Counted from the stretch's first letter, positions 9,084 through 18,434 are shown. The stretch: DNA of 64,000 nt from Aquimarina intermedia (GCF_008124785.1 NZ_VNHU01000011.1:1-64000), one strand, 5' to 3'. Translations and numbers: made by a program. The notes: a model not told the origin generated them from the letters alone.

Positions 9084-9114
9084 CAAATTAACGAATTTAT
9101 TACGTAACCACCAA
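9084..9114 (-). promoter_or_regulatory. proximal rpmB promoter candidate
   Basis: Minus strand: TTGG, a 19-bp spacer, then TTAATTTG, a 7/8 match to TAnnTTTG. The leader to rpmB would be about 30 nt, in line with the other promoters found in this window. Confidence 0.45.
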
Positions 9115-9257
9115 TTATAGTTTTGTTATTTTTTTTAGATTTTTTCGAAATTTTTCAATTATCTCTCAAAATGAAATTCGTCAAACTTTATAACGAATAA
9201 TATCTCAAGGCTTTAAGTGCATTTCATTGAACAAATTCCCATAATTTAATTCGTCTG

Positions 9258-9289
9258 CAAAGATAGAATTCCAAAATAACATTAACAAA
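9258..9289 (-). promoter_or_regulatory. distal promoter candidate upstream of rpmB
   Basis: Minus strand: TTTG, a 20-bp spacer, then TATCTTTG, an exact match to the Bacteroidota consensus. It would give a leader of about 200 nt for rpmB. I see no gene in 9048-9394. Confidence 0.5.
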
Positions 9290-9394
9290 TGGTTTCTAAT
9301 TCTTCTTGAAAAACACAAAGAATTGCAAATTCTTTGAATGTCAGTTTCTAAAATTGTAAATTACTATACTAGTCCATTAAAACACATTTAAATA

Positions 9395-9796
9395 ATGATT
9401 ACCGCAGCTGATAAGACCTTGATACACACTTGTAATTTGGAAGTTGGTACATTTTATTTCTACAAGAATTTTGTAGTCTCAGAAATTAACGAGGGTGTAG
9501 TTTTTAATTTTGCTAAAGCAGAAAAATTATTTGAGCTTTGTAATTGCTATTACGGTAAAACTACTCCTTTTGTCTATTTGGCTCATCGAATTAATTCCTA
9601 TTCGTTTGTACCCACAGATCATTTTAAATCTACAGCGCTATTCCCTAACTTAAAGGGATATGGTGTAATCGTATACAATCTAACTCAAGAACGTATAGCT
9701 GCGCTAGAAAAGTCATTTATGAATAAGCCAATGCGTGTGTTTGACAATTTTCAACAAGCAATTATTTGGGTAGATTCCCTGATCACATCAGATTAA
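9395..9796 (+). CDS. conserved hypothetical protein, STAS-like fold suspected
   Basis: Protein of 133 residues, not firmly recognised. It alternates strands and helices ([19 protein letters not shown], then a helical KAEKLFELC). A central [15 protein letters not shown] block and a C-terminal [29 protein letters not shown] recall the SpoIIAA/STAS-like proteins common in Flavobacteriaceae. No signal peptide, so cytosolic. It is monocistronic, and its stop overlaps the end of the convergent cinA gene by 4 bases. Confidence 0.8.
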   Translation: MITAADKTLIHTCNLEVGTFYFYKNFVVSEINEGVVFNFAKAEKLFELCNCYYGKTTPFVYLAHRINSYSFVPTDHFKSTALFPNLKGYGVIVYNLTQERIAALEKSFMNKPMRVFDNFQQAIIWVDSLITSD

Positions 9797-11040
9797 GCAT
9801 CTTTAAGCTCACTGTGCAGCATTTCAAACGCCTTACTGACAGCTTTACCAATAGTTCGTTCTCTCAAATTACCAAATACAAATTTCTGTGAATACGTTTT
9901 TTCAGGCGTTGCCATGGCTATAAAAACCGTTCCGACCGCTACATCTCCATCTCCTTTTTCAGGACCGGCATTGCCCGTGGTTGCTATCGCATAATCTGCA
10001 TTAAATTTTTGCCGTGCAGCTTTTGCCATAGCTTCCGCAACTTCGGAACTCGTAACACTATAGGTCGCTATAAAATCTTCAGGGATACCTAATAGGGTTG
10101 TTTTTGAAATCGTAGCATATGTAACCACTCCGCCTTTAAAAAAACTTGAAACTCCAGCGTGAGCAGTAATTGCTTGAGCTATATGTCCCCCAGTACAGCT
10201 CTCTGCCAGTGCCAAGGTTTTGTGCTGCTTAGCTAGTAACGACCCTACTACAACTTCTATAGGTTGATCATCTTCATACCCTACAATAATATCGCCGATA
10301 AGCGCATGTAACGAGATCAATCGACGCTCTATTTCTGTTTCCAACATTGCATGCTCTTTACCTCTTGCAGATAAACGTAAACGTACTCTCCCAAGACTTG
10401 GCAGATAGGCCAACTTAACAAAAGATGGGAGTTCTTCCTCCCATGATGCAATTTTTTCTGCAATAGCACTTTCTCCAACTCCATGAGTCAATACTGTTTT
10501 ATGTAGAATAAAAGGGCGTTTAAAACGTGATTTGAGCCTCGGCACCACTTCATTTTCAATCAACCCCTTCATTTCAAAAGGAACACCCGGCATTGAAATA
10601 AAGACCGTATCGTTTTCTTCAATCCACATTCCAGGCGCTGTGCCATATTTATTTTTTAATACCTGAGCTTTACTGGGCACCAGCGCTTGTTGCCGATTGA
10701 TATCTGATATAGGTGTACTGATGTATTTTTCGAACAACTGCTCAACATGCAGCAGCACATCGCTATTTTCAACTAAAACATCATCAAAAAACTCACACAA
10801 GGTGTGCCTGGTAATATCATCCTTAGTAGGTCCCAACCCTCCTGTGATTAGGACAATATCTACTCGAGCCTGGGCTTCTTTAAGAGCTGCTAGGATATGC
10901 GTTCGATCATCTTGAATAGAGCTTATCTGATATACATCAACACCTATCTTATTAAGCGCCTTTCCTATAAAAGCAGAATTTGAGTCAACAATTTGTCCAA
11001 TAAGAATCTCGTCCCCTATCGTAATGATTTCGGCCAGCAT
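9793..11040 (-). CDS. cinA: CinA-like protein (competence/damage-inducible protein A)
   Basis: Two-domain protein of 415 residues. The N-terminal MoaB/MogA-like domain carries [17 protein letters not shown] and [15 protein letters not shown]; in studied relatives it has ADP-ribose pyrophosphatase activity. The C-terminal PncC-type domain has [11 protein letters not shown], the nicotinamide-mononucleotide deamidase signature with its catalytic serine. The role is probably recycling of NMN formed by NAD-dependent DNA ligase. It is the last gene of a tight leftward run after the Hpt and FAH genes (2-base gap to the Hpt gene). Confidence 0.94.
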   Translation of the reverse strand: MLAEIITIGDEILIGQIVDSNSAFIGKALNKIGVDVYQISSIQDDRTHILAALKEAQARVDIVLITGGLGPTKDDITRHTLCEFFDDVLVENSDVLLHVEQLFEKYISTPISDINRQQALVPSKAQVLKNKYGTAPGMWIEENDTVFISMPGVPFEMKGLIENEVVPRLKSRFKRPFILHKTVLTHGVGESAIAEKIASWEEELPSFVKLAYLPSLGRVRLRLSARGKEHAMLETEIERRLISLHALIGDIIVGYEDDQPIEVVVGSLLAKQHKTLALAESCTGGHIAQAITAHAGVSSFFKGGVVTYATISKTTLLGIPEDFIATYSVTSSEVAEAMAKAARQKFNADYAIATTGNAGPEKGDGDVAVGTVFIAMATPEKTYSQKFVFGNLRERTIGKAVSKAFEMLHSELKDA

Positions 11041-11042
11041 AT

Positions 11043-11381
11043 TTATTGAAAATCATTCTTCAAATCCTCAATAGCAGCATTGACCGTAAGTACAATATGA
11101 TCTATTGTGGGTAAAATTTCACTTTTACTTTTATTTGTTTTTGCCCAAGCTTCCACTTGCTTGATTTGCGACAGCAAATCAATATCAAATAACTGTAAAT
11201 TAGGCTTCATTTTGTGTGCATATTGATACGCTAAGCCAGGATTATCGGATTTTACAGCTTCAACCATGTTTTCCAAATCCGGTGGTATCTCTTCTAAAAA
11301 AGTTTGCACTAAAACTGCAGCGAATTCCTGATCTCCTCCTGACAGTTCGTTGATATGATTAAGACTGTATCCTTTACTCAT
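11043..11381 (-). CDS. Hpt-domain phosphotransfer protein
   Basis: Single-domain protein of 112 residues, all helical, with the histidine phosphotransfer motif [11 protein letters not shown] (H56 is the expected phosphorylated residue). Such proteins relay phosphate between hybrid kinases and response regulators; no kinase is adjacent. The spacing to the FAH gene is zero bases and to cinA 2 bases, so it is co-transcribed with metabolic genes. Its partner cannot be named from here. Confidence 0.85.
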   Translation of the reverse strand: MSKGYSLNHINELSGGDQEFAAVLVQTFLEEIPPDLENMVEAVKSDNPGLAYQYAHKMKPNLQLFDIDLLSQIKQVEAWAKTNKSKSEILPTIDHIVLTVNAAIEDLKNDFQ

Positions 11382-12002
11382 TTATTTAATTCTAATTGAA
11401 AAATTCTTTTTTTCTTCTATATACCCAACCAACTCATCATCTGCAGCCACACGTCCTACTCCTGCCGGTGTTCCTGTAAAGATAATATCTCCTATCTTTA
11501 AAGTAAAATATTTTGATACATATTCAATCAACTCATCAATTTTCCAGAGCATGAATTGTGTGTTCCCCTGCTGTACGGTTTCTCCGTTTTTTTCTAAACT
11601 AAAATTAATGTTATTTACATCTTCAAATAGTTCTTTTGACATCCATTTACCAATGACCGCCGCTCCATCAAACGATTTTGCTTTCTCCCATGGCAATCCC
11701 TTTTCCTTCAGCTTCTTTTGCAAATCTCTTGCTGTAAAATCAATACCTAAGGCAATTTGGTCGTAATATTTATGAGCAAATTTTTTATCAATATATTTCC
11801 CTAATTTATTAATTTTTATCAAGATTTCCACTTCATGATGCACATCTTCAGAAAAATCCGGAATGAAAAAAGGTTGTTTTTTTAGCAATATTGCCGTATC
11901 AGGTTTTAAAAAGACAACGGGTTCTTCAGGCTTTTCGTTTTCTAATTCGGCTATATGTTCTGTATAATTACGACCTATACATAGTATTTTCATAGCATAC
12001 AA
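11382..12002 (-). CDS. fumarylacetoacetate hydrolase family protein
   Basis: Metal-dependent C-C hydrolase or decarboxylase of the FAH fold, 206 residues. Family marks are KILCIGRNYTEHIAELE, the metal-binding HHEVEILIKI, DFTARDLQKKLKEKGLPWEKAKSFD and IIFTGTPAGVG. The length fits short FAHD1-like members that act as acylpyruvate hydrolases or oxaloacetate decarboxylases. It sits between the exonuclease and Hpt genes on the same strand; these neighbours do not point to a pathway. Confidence 0.9.
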   Translation of the reverse strand: MYAMKILCIGRNYTEHIAELENEKPEEPVVFLKPDTAILLKKQPFFIPDFSEDVHHEVEILIKINKLGKYIDKKFAHKYYDQIALGIDFTARDLQKKLKEKGLPWEKAKSFDGAAVIGKWMSKELFEDVNNINFSLEKNGETVQQGNTQFMLWKIDELIEYVSKYFTLKIGDIIFTGTPAGVGRVAADDELVGYIEEKKNFSIRIK

Positions 12003-12015
12003 TTAATCTAATTCA

Positions 12016-12795
12016 TTAAGCATTAAGGCTATTATTTAATTTGCGTAAACGTATAGCTGTAAGAACTTTTTTGGTAAACAAAGGGAAATCTGCATTTTGA
12101 ATCCATCCAAAATAGCCGGGTTCATCTTCCATAACTTGTTCCACTAATTTTCCTTTATGTTTTCCGAAAGAAAAAACTTCTTGTCCTTCTTTATTAAAAG
12201 CTATAAATCCGGCAAAATCGGCAAATTGTTTACGAGAACTAAAATCTGACAGAAAATTTATATCATTCTCTAATTCTGGATACCGATCCAATTGCGCCTT
12301 TAAAACTTCGTAGGTAGCTAAGGTATCGGCTTCTGCTGAATGTGCATTCTCCAGGTCTTGCTGACAATAAAATTGATAGGCAGCAGCTAGCGTTCTTTTT
12401 TCCATTTTATGAAAAATCGTTTGCACATCAACAGCAACCGTATTTTTCATATCAAAATCTAAGCCTACCCGTAATAATTCCTCGGCTAACAAAGGAATAT
12501 CGAAGCGATTTGAGTTAAAACCGGCTAAATCACAGCCTTTTATCATATCGTTAACCTGCGCTGCCAATTGCTTAAAAGTAGGCTCATTTGCCACTTTAGC
12601 GTCATCGATGCCATGAACCGCAGTTGTCTCTGGCGGAATGGGCATTTCTGGGTTTACCAACCAGGTTTTGCTCTCTTTATTTCCATTCGGATAAACCTTG
12701 AGAATAGCAATTTCAACGATACGATCTTTTGATATATTAATCCCTGTCGTTTCAAGATCAAAAAAACAAATTGGACGTTTTAATTTAAGCTCCAT
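12016..12795 (-). CDS. DnaQ-like 3'-5' exonuclease
   Basis: DEDDh exonuclease of 259 residues. Exo I is ICFFDLETTGINISKDRIVEIAI (D and E ligands), Exo II is LAGFNSNRFDIPLL, and Exo III is HSAEADTLATYEVL with His and Asp. A C-terminal segment FSFGKHKGKLVEQV...YFGWIQNADF resembles the extension of ExoX-like proteins. It may act in repair or RNA processing rather than as a polymerase subunit, since no polymerase gene is adjacent. It is the first gene of the leftward unit ending with cinA. Confidence 0.9.
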   Translation of the reverse strand: MELKLKRPICFFDLETTGINISKDRIVEIAILKVYPNGNKESKTWLVNPEMPIPPETTAVHGIDDAKVANEPTFKQLAAQVNDMIKGCDLAGFNSNRFDIPLLAEELLRVGLDFDMKNTVAVDVQTIFHKMEKRTLAAAYQFYCQQDLENAHSAEADTLATYEVLKAQLDRYPELENDINFLSDFSSRKQFADFAGFIAFNKEGQEVFSFGKHKGKLVEQVMEDEPGYFGWIQNADFPLFTKKVLTAIRLRKLNNSLNA

Positions 12796-12812
12796 AGATA
12801 CATTGTGTGTTC

Positions 12813-12844
12813 CAAATATACTAGGTATTCGGTATAAACTGAAA
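12813..12844 (-). promoter_or_regulatory. promoter candidate for the exonuclease-to-cinA unit
   Basis: Minus strand: TTTC, a 20-bp spacer, then TATATTTG (exact TAnnTTTG). The predicted leader is about 11 nt before the exonuclease ATG. Confidence 0.45.
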
Positions 12845-12871
12845 TGATATTATAATTTAACACCGATAAAT

Positions 12872-13540
12872 TTAAGAAATGATTTTAACAAACACATTAT
12901 CAGCAAATTTTTTGGTAACGGTTTCAACGGTGTCATCAAAACGAATACATATAGATTTGTCAAAATCACGAATTTCAACAATTTCAATGGTACTGCTCAA
13001 CGCCAACCCTATCTGAGACACATATCTCAAAAACGAAACCGAGGCATCATTAACGGCAGCAAGTTTACATATATCACCCTCTTTCAAAGATGACAGTGTT
13101 ACTTTAGGTGTGATATTGTAAGCCCCATCAGCATCCGGAATCATCTCTCCATGGGGATCCACCTTGGGATACTCCATAAAACGATCCAATTCATCTACTA
13201 ATTTACGCGACTTTATATGCTCCAGCTGTTCTGCTACTTCATGCACCTCATCCCAACTGAAATTGAGATAATTATACAAAAAAGTTTCCCATAATCGATG
13301 TTTCCGAATAAGCCTTACCGCTATTTCTATTCCCTGGTCTGTCAATTCAAGCTTTCCGTAGCGTTCACTCACAATATAATCTTTAGCCTTAAGCTTTTTT
13401 ACCATATTATTCGTAGACGCCGGAGATACATTAAGATACTCTGCTAATTGATTATTACCTATTTTGCTTTTACCCCCTTCTGTAAGTAGCTGAAATAAAG
13501 CCTTTAAATAATCCTCTTCGCTTTTTGTTAAATTAATCAT
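12872..13540 (-). CDS. DtxR/MntR-family metal-dependent repressor
   Basis: Metal-sensing transcriptional repressor of 222 residues. An N-terminal winged helix (about 1-65, with NQLAEYLNVSPASTNNMVKKL as recognition helix) is followed by the dimer/metal domain with HRLWETFL, HEVAEQLEH and DPHGEMIP. A C-terminal FeoA/SH3-like domain (about 145-222) completes it. It is divergent from the Mn/Zn uptake operon, and the 66-base gap holds a DtxR-type palindrome. It is therefore very likely the regulator of that operon, using Mn(II) or Fe(II). I leave the symbol blank because the metal cannot be decided. Confidence 0.92.
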   Translation of the reverse strand: MINLTKSEEDYLKALFQLLTEGGKSKIGNNQLAEYLNVSPASTNNMVKKLKAKDYIVSERYGKLELTDQGIEIAVRLIRKHRLWETFLYNYLNFSWDEVHEVAEQLEHIKSRKLVDELDRFMEYPKVDPHGEMIPDADGAYNITPKVTLSSLKEGDICKLAAVNDASVSFLRYVSQIGLALSSTIEIVEIRDFDKSICIRFDDTVETVTKKFADNVFVKIIS

Positions 13541-13546
13541 ATTTAA

Positions 13547-13578
13547 TTTGTTAGTCTAGGCTAACTTATTTAGTTTTG
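13547..13578 (+). promoter_or_regulatory. promoter of the metal uptake operon
   Basis: TTTG at 13547-13550, a 20-bp spacer, then TAGTTTTG at 13571-13578: a textbook Bacteroidota -33/-7 pair. The predicted leader to the ATG at 13607 is about 22 nt. The spacer contains the operator listed separately. Confidence 0.75.
13550..13565. promoter_or_regulatory. DtxR/MntR-type operator
   Basis: Inverted repeat GTTAG-TCTAGG-CTAAC. It matches the core of the DtxR-family consensus (TTAGGTTAGCCTAACCTAA) in arms and spacing. It fills most of the space between the -33 and -7 boxes, so bound repressor would block RNA polymerase. The adjacent repressor gene is the obvious ligand. Confidence 0.75.
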
Positions 13579-13606
13579 CCTCGATTAAACAAAAATAATA
13601 AACCTA

Positions 13607-14401
13607 ATGCAATTTAAAAGAATACTTATCACATCTATAGTTTTAACTACTTTATATTTTTCAGCGAACGCTCAAGACACCTCGTCTGCTGATAACTTAG
13701 TTACAGATCGTCCTGATCAAACAGAATCAGCACTAACAGTTCCTAAAAATCATTTGCAAATAGAAACCGGAGCAGTGTACGAGAGCAACGGTGATGATAA
13801 CTTTAGAGAAAAATCATTTACTTACAACACTACCCTACTACGTTATGGTATTTTAGATAACATGGAACTACGTTTAGGCTGGGATTTCACTGAGGTGGAA
13901 ACCGAAATCAATCAAAGAGAAATATCCAATGTTCTAAGTGGATTCTCACCATTATCCATCGGTGCAAAAATTGAGATTGCAGACGAGGACTCGTGGAAAC
14001 CACAGATGGCAATATTAACACATCTTTATTTACCCTTTACCGCTTCCAATGATTTTAAACCGGAAACTACCGGGGTAGATCTATTCATGCTCTTTTCTCA
14101 TACACTAAGCAATAAATCAAGCGTATCCTATAATCTAGGAGCCTCTTGGGGTGATGATTCTCCGGAAGCGACCTATAAATATACACTTGCTTATGGTTAC
14201 GGTCTTACTGATACTATAGGTTTATATGCCGAGGTATATGGTGGACTTCCAGAAAAAAACAAGGCTAATCATTTTTGGGATGCAGGGTTAACATACCTCA
14301 TTTCACCTGCTATTCAATTAGATGCCACTGTCGGAACCTCCTTTACAGAAGGTCAAAATCTTTTGCTAAGCGGAGGTATAAGCATACGCCTCCCTAATTA
14401 A
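13607..14401 (+). CDS. outer-membrane beta-barrel protein, phenol_MetA_deg-like
   Basis: Protein of 264 residues with a cleavable signal peptide (ends SANAQ). A LVTDRPDQTESA block is followed by alternating amphipathic strands such as LLRYGILDNMELRLGW and TYKYTLAYGYGLTDTIGLYAEVYG, and it ends in RLPN. The TDRPDQTES motif marks the family annotated as transporter/phenol-degradation MetA-pathway-like. As the first gene of the metal operon, directly behind the metalloregulated promoter, it may be a pore for Mn or Zn across the outer membrane. That is inference from context. Confidence 0.82.
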   Translation: MQFKRILITSIVLTTLYFSANAQDTSSADNLVTDRPDQTESALTVPKNHLQIETGAVYESNGDDNFREKSFTYNTTLLRYGILDNMELRLGWDFTEVETEINQREISNVLSGFSPLSIGAKIEIADEDSWKPQMAILTHLYLPFTASNDFKPETTGVDLFMLFSHTLSNKSSVSYNLGASWGDDSPEATYKYTLAYGYGLTDTIGLYAEVYGGLPEKNKANHFWDAGLTYLISPAIQLDATVGTSFTEGQNLLLSGGISIRLPN

Positions 14402-14424
14402 TAAAATAATTTAATTTCAAACAT

Positions 14425-15342
14425 ATGAAACTGCACACCTTATTTTTAGCCTTGTCTCTGGTATTTTTGAATTCTTGCAAAGAGAAAACTAATACATCCG
14501 GTGCTAAATTGAGAGTTGTTACTACAACTTCAATGATTACAGATCTGGTAAAACAAATCGGAGGAGATGCCATTCAACTAGAAGGACTTATGGGGTCTGG
14601 CGTGGATCCACATTTATATAAAGCGAGTGAAGGTGATGTGTCCAAATTAGTAGATGCTGATGTCATTTTTTACAATGGACTACACCTTGAAGGAAAATTG
14701 GTCGAAGTTTTTGAAAAAATGCAGCAACGTAACAATAAAACTATAGCTATCGGAGAAGCTATTGACAAAAAAGAGCTTATTGGATCAGAGTACTTTGCAT
14801 CTAACTATGATCCGCATATTTGGTTTAGTGTGGAAAACTGGATCGAAGTAACCAAATTTGTTACCGAAAAATTAAAATCTATAGATCCTAAAAATGAAGC
14901 GATTTTTGAAACAAATTCTGCCGCGTATTTATTAAAACTTCAAGCACTTGAACAACGTCTTCTAAAAACTATCGCTACCTTACCGGTTGAACAGCGTATT
15001 CTGGTTACCGCTCATGATGCTTTTAGCTATTTTGGAAAAGCATATCAGTTTGAAGTAGTAGGTTTACAAGGATTATCCACCGCAACCGAAGCTGGGGTAC
15101 AAGATGTACAAAACATTGCCAAATTTATTATTGATAAAAAGGTAAAAGCTATTTTTGTAGAAAGCTCAGTACCCAAAAGAACAATTGAAGCATTGCAAGC
15201 AGCGGTTCGCTCCAAAGGAAGTGAAGTTACTATTGGAGGTACTCTTTTTTCAGACGCCTTGGGTAACCCCGAAACAAATGAAGGAAACTACATAGGAATG
15301 TTTGAATATAATGTAAACACCATAATAGACGCTTTACGATGA
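14425..15342 (+). CDS. Mn/Zn ABC transporter substrate-binding lipoprotein, TroA-like
   Basis: Cluster A-I solute-binding protein of 305 residues. The lipobox is LNSC with C18 as lipidated cysteine. Expected metal ligands are visible: His in [10 protein letters not shown], His in YDPHIWFS, His in [14 protein letters not shown] and Asp in GTLFSDALG. The third-ligand block with [10 protein letters not shown] is closer to Treponema TroA than to PsaA or MntC, which have Glu there. This allows Mn and Zn. Its stop overlaps the ATPase start by 4 bases. Confidence 0.92.
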   Translation: MKLHTLFLALSLVFLNSCKEKTNTSGAKLRVVTTTSMITDLVKQIGGDAIQLEGLMGSGVDPHLYKASEGDVSKLVDADVIFYNGLHLEGKLVEVFEKMQQRNNKTIAIGEAIDKKELIGSEYFASNYDPHIWFSVENWIEVTKFVTEKLKSIDPKNEAIFETNSAAYLLKLQALEQRLLKTIATLPVEQRILVTAHDAFSYFGKAYQFEVVGLQGLSTATEAGVQDVQNIAKFIIDKKVKAIFVESSVPKRTIEALQAAVRSKGSEVTIGGTLFSDALGNPETNEGNYIGMFEYNVNTIIDALR

Positions 15343-16079
15343 AAGAGAATAACATTGCCATTAAAATAGATGATCTAACTGTTGCTTATAATTACAAACC
15401 GGTACTGTGGGATATTGACTTAGCAATTCCTGAAGGCGTTCTTATGGCAATAGTAGGTCCCAATGGTGCAGGTAAATCTACATTGATAAAGTCAATTTTA
15501 GATATTATAAAACCTATTGCCGGCAGTGTTAAAATATATGGTAAACCTTATAGAAAACAACGACATCTTGTAGCCTACGTCCCTCAAAAAGGTAGTGTTG
15601 ACTGGGATTTTCCCACCACAGCCTTAGATGTTGTTATGATGGGCACCTATGGGAGTTTGGGATGGATCAAACGCCCGGGGTTAAAAGAAAAAAAAGCAGC
15701 ACTCGAAGCTTTAGAAAAAGTTGGAATGCTCGGTTTTCAAACCAGACAAATCAGTCAGTTATCAGGAGGGCAGCAGCAACGAATCTTTTTAGCCAGGGCG
15801 CTCGTACAAAATGCGTCCATCTATTTTATGGATGAACCTTTTCAAGGGGTGGATGCAACTACAGAAAAAGCAATCATTAATATCCTTAAAGAATTGAGAA
15901 AAGCCGGAAAAACTGTTGTGGTAGTACACCATGACTTGCAAACAGTTCCTGAGTATTTTGACTGGGTGACATTTCTTAACGTAAAGAAGATTGCAACGGG
16001 TCCGGTAAAAGATATCTTTAATGATAATAACCTGACCAAAACGTATGGTATTAATTACAAAGTAAGCATACAGCAATAA
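15339..16079 (+). CDS. Mn/Zn ABC transporter ATP-binding protein
   Basis: ABC ATPase of 246 residues. Walker A is GPNGAGKST, the Q-loop lies in [14 protein letters not shown], the signature is [10 protein letters not shown], Walker B is [10 protein letters not shown] and the switch His is in VVVVHHDLQ. The VDWDFP stretch after the Q-loop is characteristic of the Mn/Zn/Fe (TroB, MntB) subfamily. It is coupled to the binding protein (4-base overlap) and followed after 8 bases by the first permease. Confidence 0.95.
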   Translation: MKENNIAIKIDDLTVAYNYKPVLWDIDLAIPEGVLMAIVGPNGAGKSTLIKSILDIIKPIAGSVKIYGKPYRKQRHLVAYVPQKGSVDWDFPTTALDVVMMGTYGSLGWIKRPGLKEKKAALEALEKVGMLGFQTRQISQLSGGQQQRIFLARALVQNASIYFMDEPFQGVDATTEKAIINILKELRKAGKTVVVVHHDLQTVPEYFDWVTFLNVKKIATGPVKDIFNDNNLTKTYGINYKVSIQQ

Positions 16080-16087
16080 ACTATATC

Positions 16088-17215
16088 ATGGATTTACTTG
16101 AATATATAGAACTTGTTTTTACAGATTACACTTTGCGCACCATTACCATGGGTACCGCAGTGCTTGGTGCCATATGTGGTATGTTGGGAAGTTTTGCTGT
16201 ATTACGCAAGCAAAGTTTATTAGGAGATGCAATATCGCATGCGGCTTTACCCGGTATTGCCATTGCTTTTTTAATTATCGAAACTAAGAGTAATTCTATC
16301 TTTCTTCTAGGCGCTCTTATCAGCGGATTGGTAGGTACGTTTTGGATTCGTGGTATTACCCGTAAAACGCATTTAAAATCTGATACTGCTTTAGGGCTAA
16401 TTTTGTCATTATTTTTTGGCTTTGGGATGCTATTACTTACCTACATACAGAAAATACCAAACGCTCATCAAGCGGGGCTTGCAAATTATCTTTTTGGTCA
16501 AGCTGCTACCTTAATGGAAGCGGATGTTTGGCTGATGACTGTTGTAACAGGCATAAGCCTGATTGTATTGCTTTTATTCTGGAAAGAGTTAAAACTTTTA
16601 TTATTTGATAGTGACTATACTAAAACACTAGGCTTTAATGTCCAGTTTTTAGATATTCTAATTACCTCTTTTATTGTTATAGCAATCGTATTGGGCCTGC
16701 AAACCGTAGGCGTCGTGTTAATGAGTGCAATGCTCCTTGCTCCGGCAGCAGCGGCAAGACAATGGACAAACAGTCTGGGAATTATGGTTATACTGGCAGC
16801 AATTATTGGCGCTTCCTCAGGGATTGTTGGTACAGCAATTAGCGCCAGTCAAAATAACTTATCTACCGGACCAGTAATTGTTTTGGTCGCAGCAACCTTT
16901 GTTCTTTTTTCTTTTATTTTTTCTCCCAAACGCGGTTTACTGTTTCGTGAAATTCGGTTTAGAAAAAACAGAAATGACTTAGAGTTACATAAGACTTTGT
17001 CTTTTATGTATAACATTGCTAAAACTCACAAAAATATTTCCCATCCCCATGCTATCAAAATCTTGAACAATTTCCAAGGCTTTTCCAAACGATCTCTAAA
17101 AGAGCTTGCCGATAAGGATTATATACAATTAAAACGAAATACGTGGTCTATGACGGAAGCCGGATTCAACACTGCTTCCAATCTTTATGATCAATTAACG
17201 AATCAGAATCAATGA
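16088..17215 (+). CDS. Mn/Zn ABC permease with C-terminal winged-helix-like extension
   Basis: ABC-3 family permease of 375 residues. The membrane part (about 1-280) has the family blocks GDAISHAALPGIA and VGVVLMSAMLLAPAAAARQW. About 90 more residues follow, which plain permeases (about 280 aa) lack. They run HKTLSFMYNIAKTHKNI, then SKRSLKELADKDYIQL and WSMTEAGFNTASNL, the helix-helix-wing layout of DtxR-like DNA-binding domains. A permease-repressor fusion is known in Chlamydia YtgCR. Whether this extension binds DNA or is only a cytosolic gate is unknown. It overlaps the next permease by 4 bases. Confidence 0.92.
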   Translation: MDLLEYIELVFTDYTLRTITMGTAVLGAICGMLGSFAVLRKQSLLGDAISHAALPGIAIAFLIIETKSNSIFLLGALISGLVGTFWIRGITRKTHLKSDTALGLILSLFFGFGMLLLTYIQKIPNAHQAGLANYLFGQAATLMEADVWLMTVVTGISLIVLLLFWKELKLLLFDSDYTKTLGFNVQFLDILITSFIVIAIVLGLQTVGVVLMSAMLLAPAAAARQWTNSLGIMVILAAIIGASSGIVGTAISASQNNLSTGPVIVLVAATFVLFSFIFSPKRGLLFREIRFRKNRNDLELHKTLSFMYNIAKTHKNISHPHAIKILNNFQGFSKRSLKELADKDYIQLKRNTWSMTEAGFNTASNLYDQLTNQNQ

Positions 17216-18375
17216 GCAACGCACAAATAGAAATACAACTCATTGCTATCCTAGTCGCTATCGCATGCGCCCTCCCGGGAACGTTCCTGGTATTGCGCAA
17301 AATGGCTTTGATTACTGATGCTATAAGTCACTCTATCCTGCCTGGTATAGTAGTGGGCTTCTTTATCACTCAGGATCTGTCTTCTCCATTACTCATTTTT
17401 TTAGCAGCTCTTACCGGAGTACTAACGGTAGTTTTGGTAGAGTTTATTCAAAAAACGGGATTGGTTAAAGAGGATACTGCGATAGGACTCGTTTTTCCTG
17501 CGTTATTTAGTATTGGTGTTATTATGATTGCCAAAAACGCAAATGATGTCCACCTCGATATTGATGCTGTTCTTCTGGGAGAATTAGCATTTGCCCCGTT
17601 TGACCGTTTTATTTATAATGACCTTGATTTAGGCCCTAAATCTCTTTGGGTAATCGGTATAATACTCTTGGTCACCATCACCCTATTGATCACCTTTTTT
17701 AAAGAATTAAAATTAAGCACCTTTGATGCTGGTTTAGCTGCTGCGCTTGGTTTATCTCCTGTAGTACTACATTACGGCTTAATGACCGTAGCCTCCATCA
17801 CTACCGTTGGTGCTTTTGATGCTGTGGGCGCAATTTTGGTAATTGCATTAATGATCGCTCCGGCAGCAACCGCCTATCTTTTGACCAATGATTTGAAAAA
17901 AATGTTGCTACTGGCAGCAACGTTTGGTGTTGTATGTGCACTTTCGGGATATTGGATAGCTCATTGGCTGGACATCTCTATTTCCGGAGCTATGACGACA
18001 ACTTTAGGCATTTTATTTTTATTGGTCTACTTATTTGCAAAAAACAAAGGCTTATTCTCTGTTCTCTATCGTCAAAAACGGCAACGTTTAGAAGTATCGC
18101 TGCTCACATTTTTGTTACACCTTCAAAACCACAAGGATGATGCTACAGAAAGACATGTAAAGCATCTAAATGAACATATTAACTGGCAAAAAGTACAATC
18201 CAAGTCAGTTCTAAGACTTGCGCTACAAAACAATATGATTCAAATAAACAATGATATTATATCCTTAACGGAAAAAGGGGAGCATTTTGCTGAAGAGGCC
18301 ATAAACTATATTATGACCAATAAAAATGCAGAAATTGAAAATATGAAAAACCGATTTTTCTTGTTTAGAGGATAA
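17212..18375 (+). CDS. second Mn/Zn ABC permease with C-terminal extension
   Basis: ABC-3 permease of 387 residues, pairing with the upstream one as a TroC/TroD heterodimer. Family blocks are ITDAISHSILPGIVVGF and GAFDAVGAILVIALMIAPAATAYLL. After the last membrane helix (about residue 285), a 95-residue cytosolic tail begins RQRLEVSLLTFLLHL and includes QSKSVLRLALQNNMIQI and IISLTEKGEHFAEEAI, again winged-helix-like and related to the tail of the first permease. It is the last gene of the operon; a terminator follows 25 bases later. Confidence 0.92.
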   Translation: MSNAQIEIQLIAILVAIACALPGTFLVLRKMALITDAISHSILPGIVVGFFITQDLSSPLLIFLAALTGVLTVVLVEFIQKTGLVKEDTAIGLVFPALFSIGVIMIAKNANDVHLDIDAVLLGELAFAPFDRFIYNDLDLGPKSLWVIGIILLVTITLLITFFKELKLSTFDAGLAAALGLSPVVLHYGLMTVASITTVGAFDAVGAILVIALMIAPAATAYLLTNDLKKMLLLAATFGVVCALSGYWIAHWLDISISGAMTTTLGILFLLVYLFAKNKGLFSVLYRQKRQRLEVSLLTFLLHLQNHKDDATERHVKHLNEHINWQKVQSKSVLRLALQNNMIQINNDIISLTEKGEHFAEEAINYIMTNKNAEIENMKNRFFLFRG

Positions 18376-18399
18376 GGGCATGATCCTATTATCAAAAGA

Positions 18400-18434
18400 A
18401 AAGCCACGAAATAGTATCTTTCGTGGCTTTTTTT
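18400..18434. terminator. bidirectional terminator between the metal operon and the E2 gene
   Basis: AAAGCCACGAAA pairs perfectly with TTTCGTGGCTTT around a short loop, with a T-run on the plus strand and a shorter one on the minus strand. It separates two convergent genes. Confidence 0.88.
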
